Shown here: piece after piece, positions 63,044 through 64,000 of the stretch
Position numbering within the stretch: the first letter of the stretch is position 1
Layout: each line of letters begins with the position of its first letter
Assembly (NCBI RefSeq): GCF_036046055.1
Contig: NZ_CP107939.1
Coordinates: forward strand, 620,001-684,000
Length of the DNA stretch: 64,000 nucleotides
Direction of reading: 5' to 3'
Source: Nocardia sp. NBC_00403
GTDB taxonomy: Bacteria; Actinomycetota; Actinomycetes; Mycobacteriales; Mycobacteriaceae
Program-made: the position numbers and the translations under genes
The notes under the pieces: generated by a model
Databases searched by the model: none
What the model was told of the DNA's origin: nothing
The model's input: the letters and a program-made list of their open reading frames with translations, nothing else

Positions 63044-64000
63044 ATGGACACCGACATCTCCCCCGACGCAGACGCCCCACCCACCCTCGACCCACGCCGC
63101 TGGATCGCCTTCGCCGTCGTGCTGGCCGCGGGGTTCATGGATCTGCTGGACGTCACCATCGTCAACGTCGCCGCGCCGAGCATCCAGACCGATCTCAGGG
63201 CGGAGTACTCGCACATCGAATGGATCATCGCGGCCTACGTCCTGGCTTTCGCCGCCGTGCTCATCACCGGCGGGCGCCTCGGCGACATCTACGGCCGCAA
63301 ACGCATCTTCCTGATCGGCATGACCGGATTCATCCTGGCCTCGGCCGCCTGCGGGCTCAGCTCGGACCCGACCATGCTCATCACCTCGCGATTCGTGCAG
63401 GGCGCGATGGCAGGGCTGATGGTGCCGCAGATCCTCGCGATCATCCGAGCCACCTTCCCGGAACACGAACGCGCCAAGGCGATCGCGGTATACAGCGGCG
63501 TCGGCGGATCGGCGTCGGCGGTCGGCCTCTCACTCGGCGGGCTGCTGGTGCAGTGGGACGTCTTCGATCTGGCCTGGCGGCCCATCTTCCTGGTCAACAT
63601 CCCGGTCGGCATTGCCGCGCTGGTCGCGGCGAGCGTTGTCATGCGGGATTCCCGCTCCGCCACCCCGCCGCGGCTCGATCTGGTCGGGATGGTGCTCGCC
63701 ATCTCCGCGGTACTGCTACTGGCCTACCCGCTGACCGAAGGACGCCAGTTGGATTGGCCTGCTTGGACTTTCGCCATGATGGGTGCGGCGGCGGTGGTCT
63801 TCGGGCTATTCGTCGCCTACGAGCGGCGGCGGGCGCGGACCGGCGGATCGCCGCTGATCGATCTCGAGCTGTTCCGGTCACGTCCGTTCGCCGTCGGCCT
63901 CGCGAGTTGGCTGCTGTTCTGGATCGGACTCGGCGGCTTCTTCCTGGTGTGGACGCTGTTCATGCAGGCGGGCCTCGGCTGGTCGCCGATGCGGGCCGGA
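63044..64000 (+). CDS. MFS efflux transporter, DHA2 type, 3' end missing
   Basis: The first 319 codons of a DHA2 transporter; the gene runs off the right edge. It starts at ATG 63044 after AGAGAG. Motif D1 (MDLLDVTIVNVAAPSIQ) is in helix 1, motif A is GGRLGDIYGRKRIF, and motif C-like VGGSASAVGLSLGGLL is in helix 5. It is the second MarR/DHA2 unit in the window and should export lipophilic compounds. A short Pro/Asp-rich N-terminus (DTDISPDADAPPTLDPRR) precedes helix 1. Confidence 0.88.
   Translation, partial: MDTDISPDADAPPTLDPRRWIAFAVVLAAGFMDLLDVTIVNVAAPSIQTDLRAEYSHIEWIIAAYVLAFAAVLITGGRLGDIYGRKRIFLIGMTGFILASAACGLSSDPTMLITSRFVQGAMAGLMVPQILAIIRATFPEHERAKAIAVYSGVGGSASAVGLSLGGLLVQWDVFDLAWRPIFLVNIPVGIAALVAASVVMRDSRSATPPRLDLVGMVLAISAVLLLAYPLTEGRQLDWPAWTFAMMGAAAVVFGLFVAYERRRARTGGSPLIDLELFRSRPFAVGLASWLLFWIGLGGFFLVWTLFMQAGLGWSPMRAG

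Overview
The window is high-GC actinobacterial DNA from a mycolic-acid-producing member of the Mycobacteriales, most likely Nocardia or a close relative. This rests on a TtfA-type trehalose monomycolate transport factor beside pyrE, the mycobacterial-style clpB and dnaK-grpE-dnaJ-hspR loci with HAIR operators, EspG and DUF3558 type VII secretion accessories, a DesA-type acyl-ACP desaturase, and a Scr1-like XRE/DUF397 pair. No tRNA or rRNA gene was found. Functions are read from sequence motifs and family knowledge only; no database search was run.

Layout. 0-8.4 kb is a housekeeping-type block: a two-component pair, then a leftward run ttfA > SDR > pyrE > fabH > yhhN. 8.5-14.35 kb is a cassette lying between ttfA and clpB, which are adjacent in Mycobacterium tuberculosis. 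It holds a large LuxR-type ATPase regulator, a 145-residue precursor peptide made of nine 11-residue repeats, a radical SAM/SPASM maturase and an MFS exporter. This looks like a cyclophane-forming (AmcA/AmcB- or FxsA/FxsB-like) RiPP system and is the most interesting part of the window. 14.4-27.2 kb is a protein quality-control region: clpB and dnaK-grpE-dnaJ-hspR, both with HspR-type operators, enclosing three flavohaemoprotein-like reductase genes and a repeat-rich intergenic region.

27.4-35.5 kb carries a PucR regulator beside a truncated acyl-CoA synthetase, a serine hydrolase divergent from a second histidine kinase/response regulator pair related to the first, and several small exported proteins. 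35.6-38.6 kb is a four-gene leftward operon of ESX accessories (DUF3558 lipoprotein, WXG-like, PPE-like, EspG) without a secretion core. 39-41.2 kb is a DUF4254 pair divergent from an XRE/DUF397 pair. 41.3-42.6 kb is an intact IS3-family element with recognisable inverted repeats. It is followed by a CYP157-like P450 lacking ExxR and a CYP154-like P450, the pair normally seen in actinobacterial conservons but here without cvnABCD.

45.5-54.6 kb is accessory sequence: a protein with five copies of one module, an HxlR/AHSA1-glyoxalase divergent pair with a shared operator, and a scrap-rich stretch with integrase, transposase and lipoprotein-gene fragments. 54.7-64 kb has two MarR/MFS drug-efflux pairs with candidate operators, an AGPS-like flavoprotein and an acyl-ACP desaturase. 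The last MFS gene runs off the right edge.
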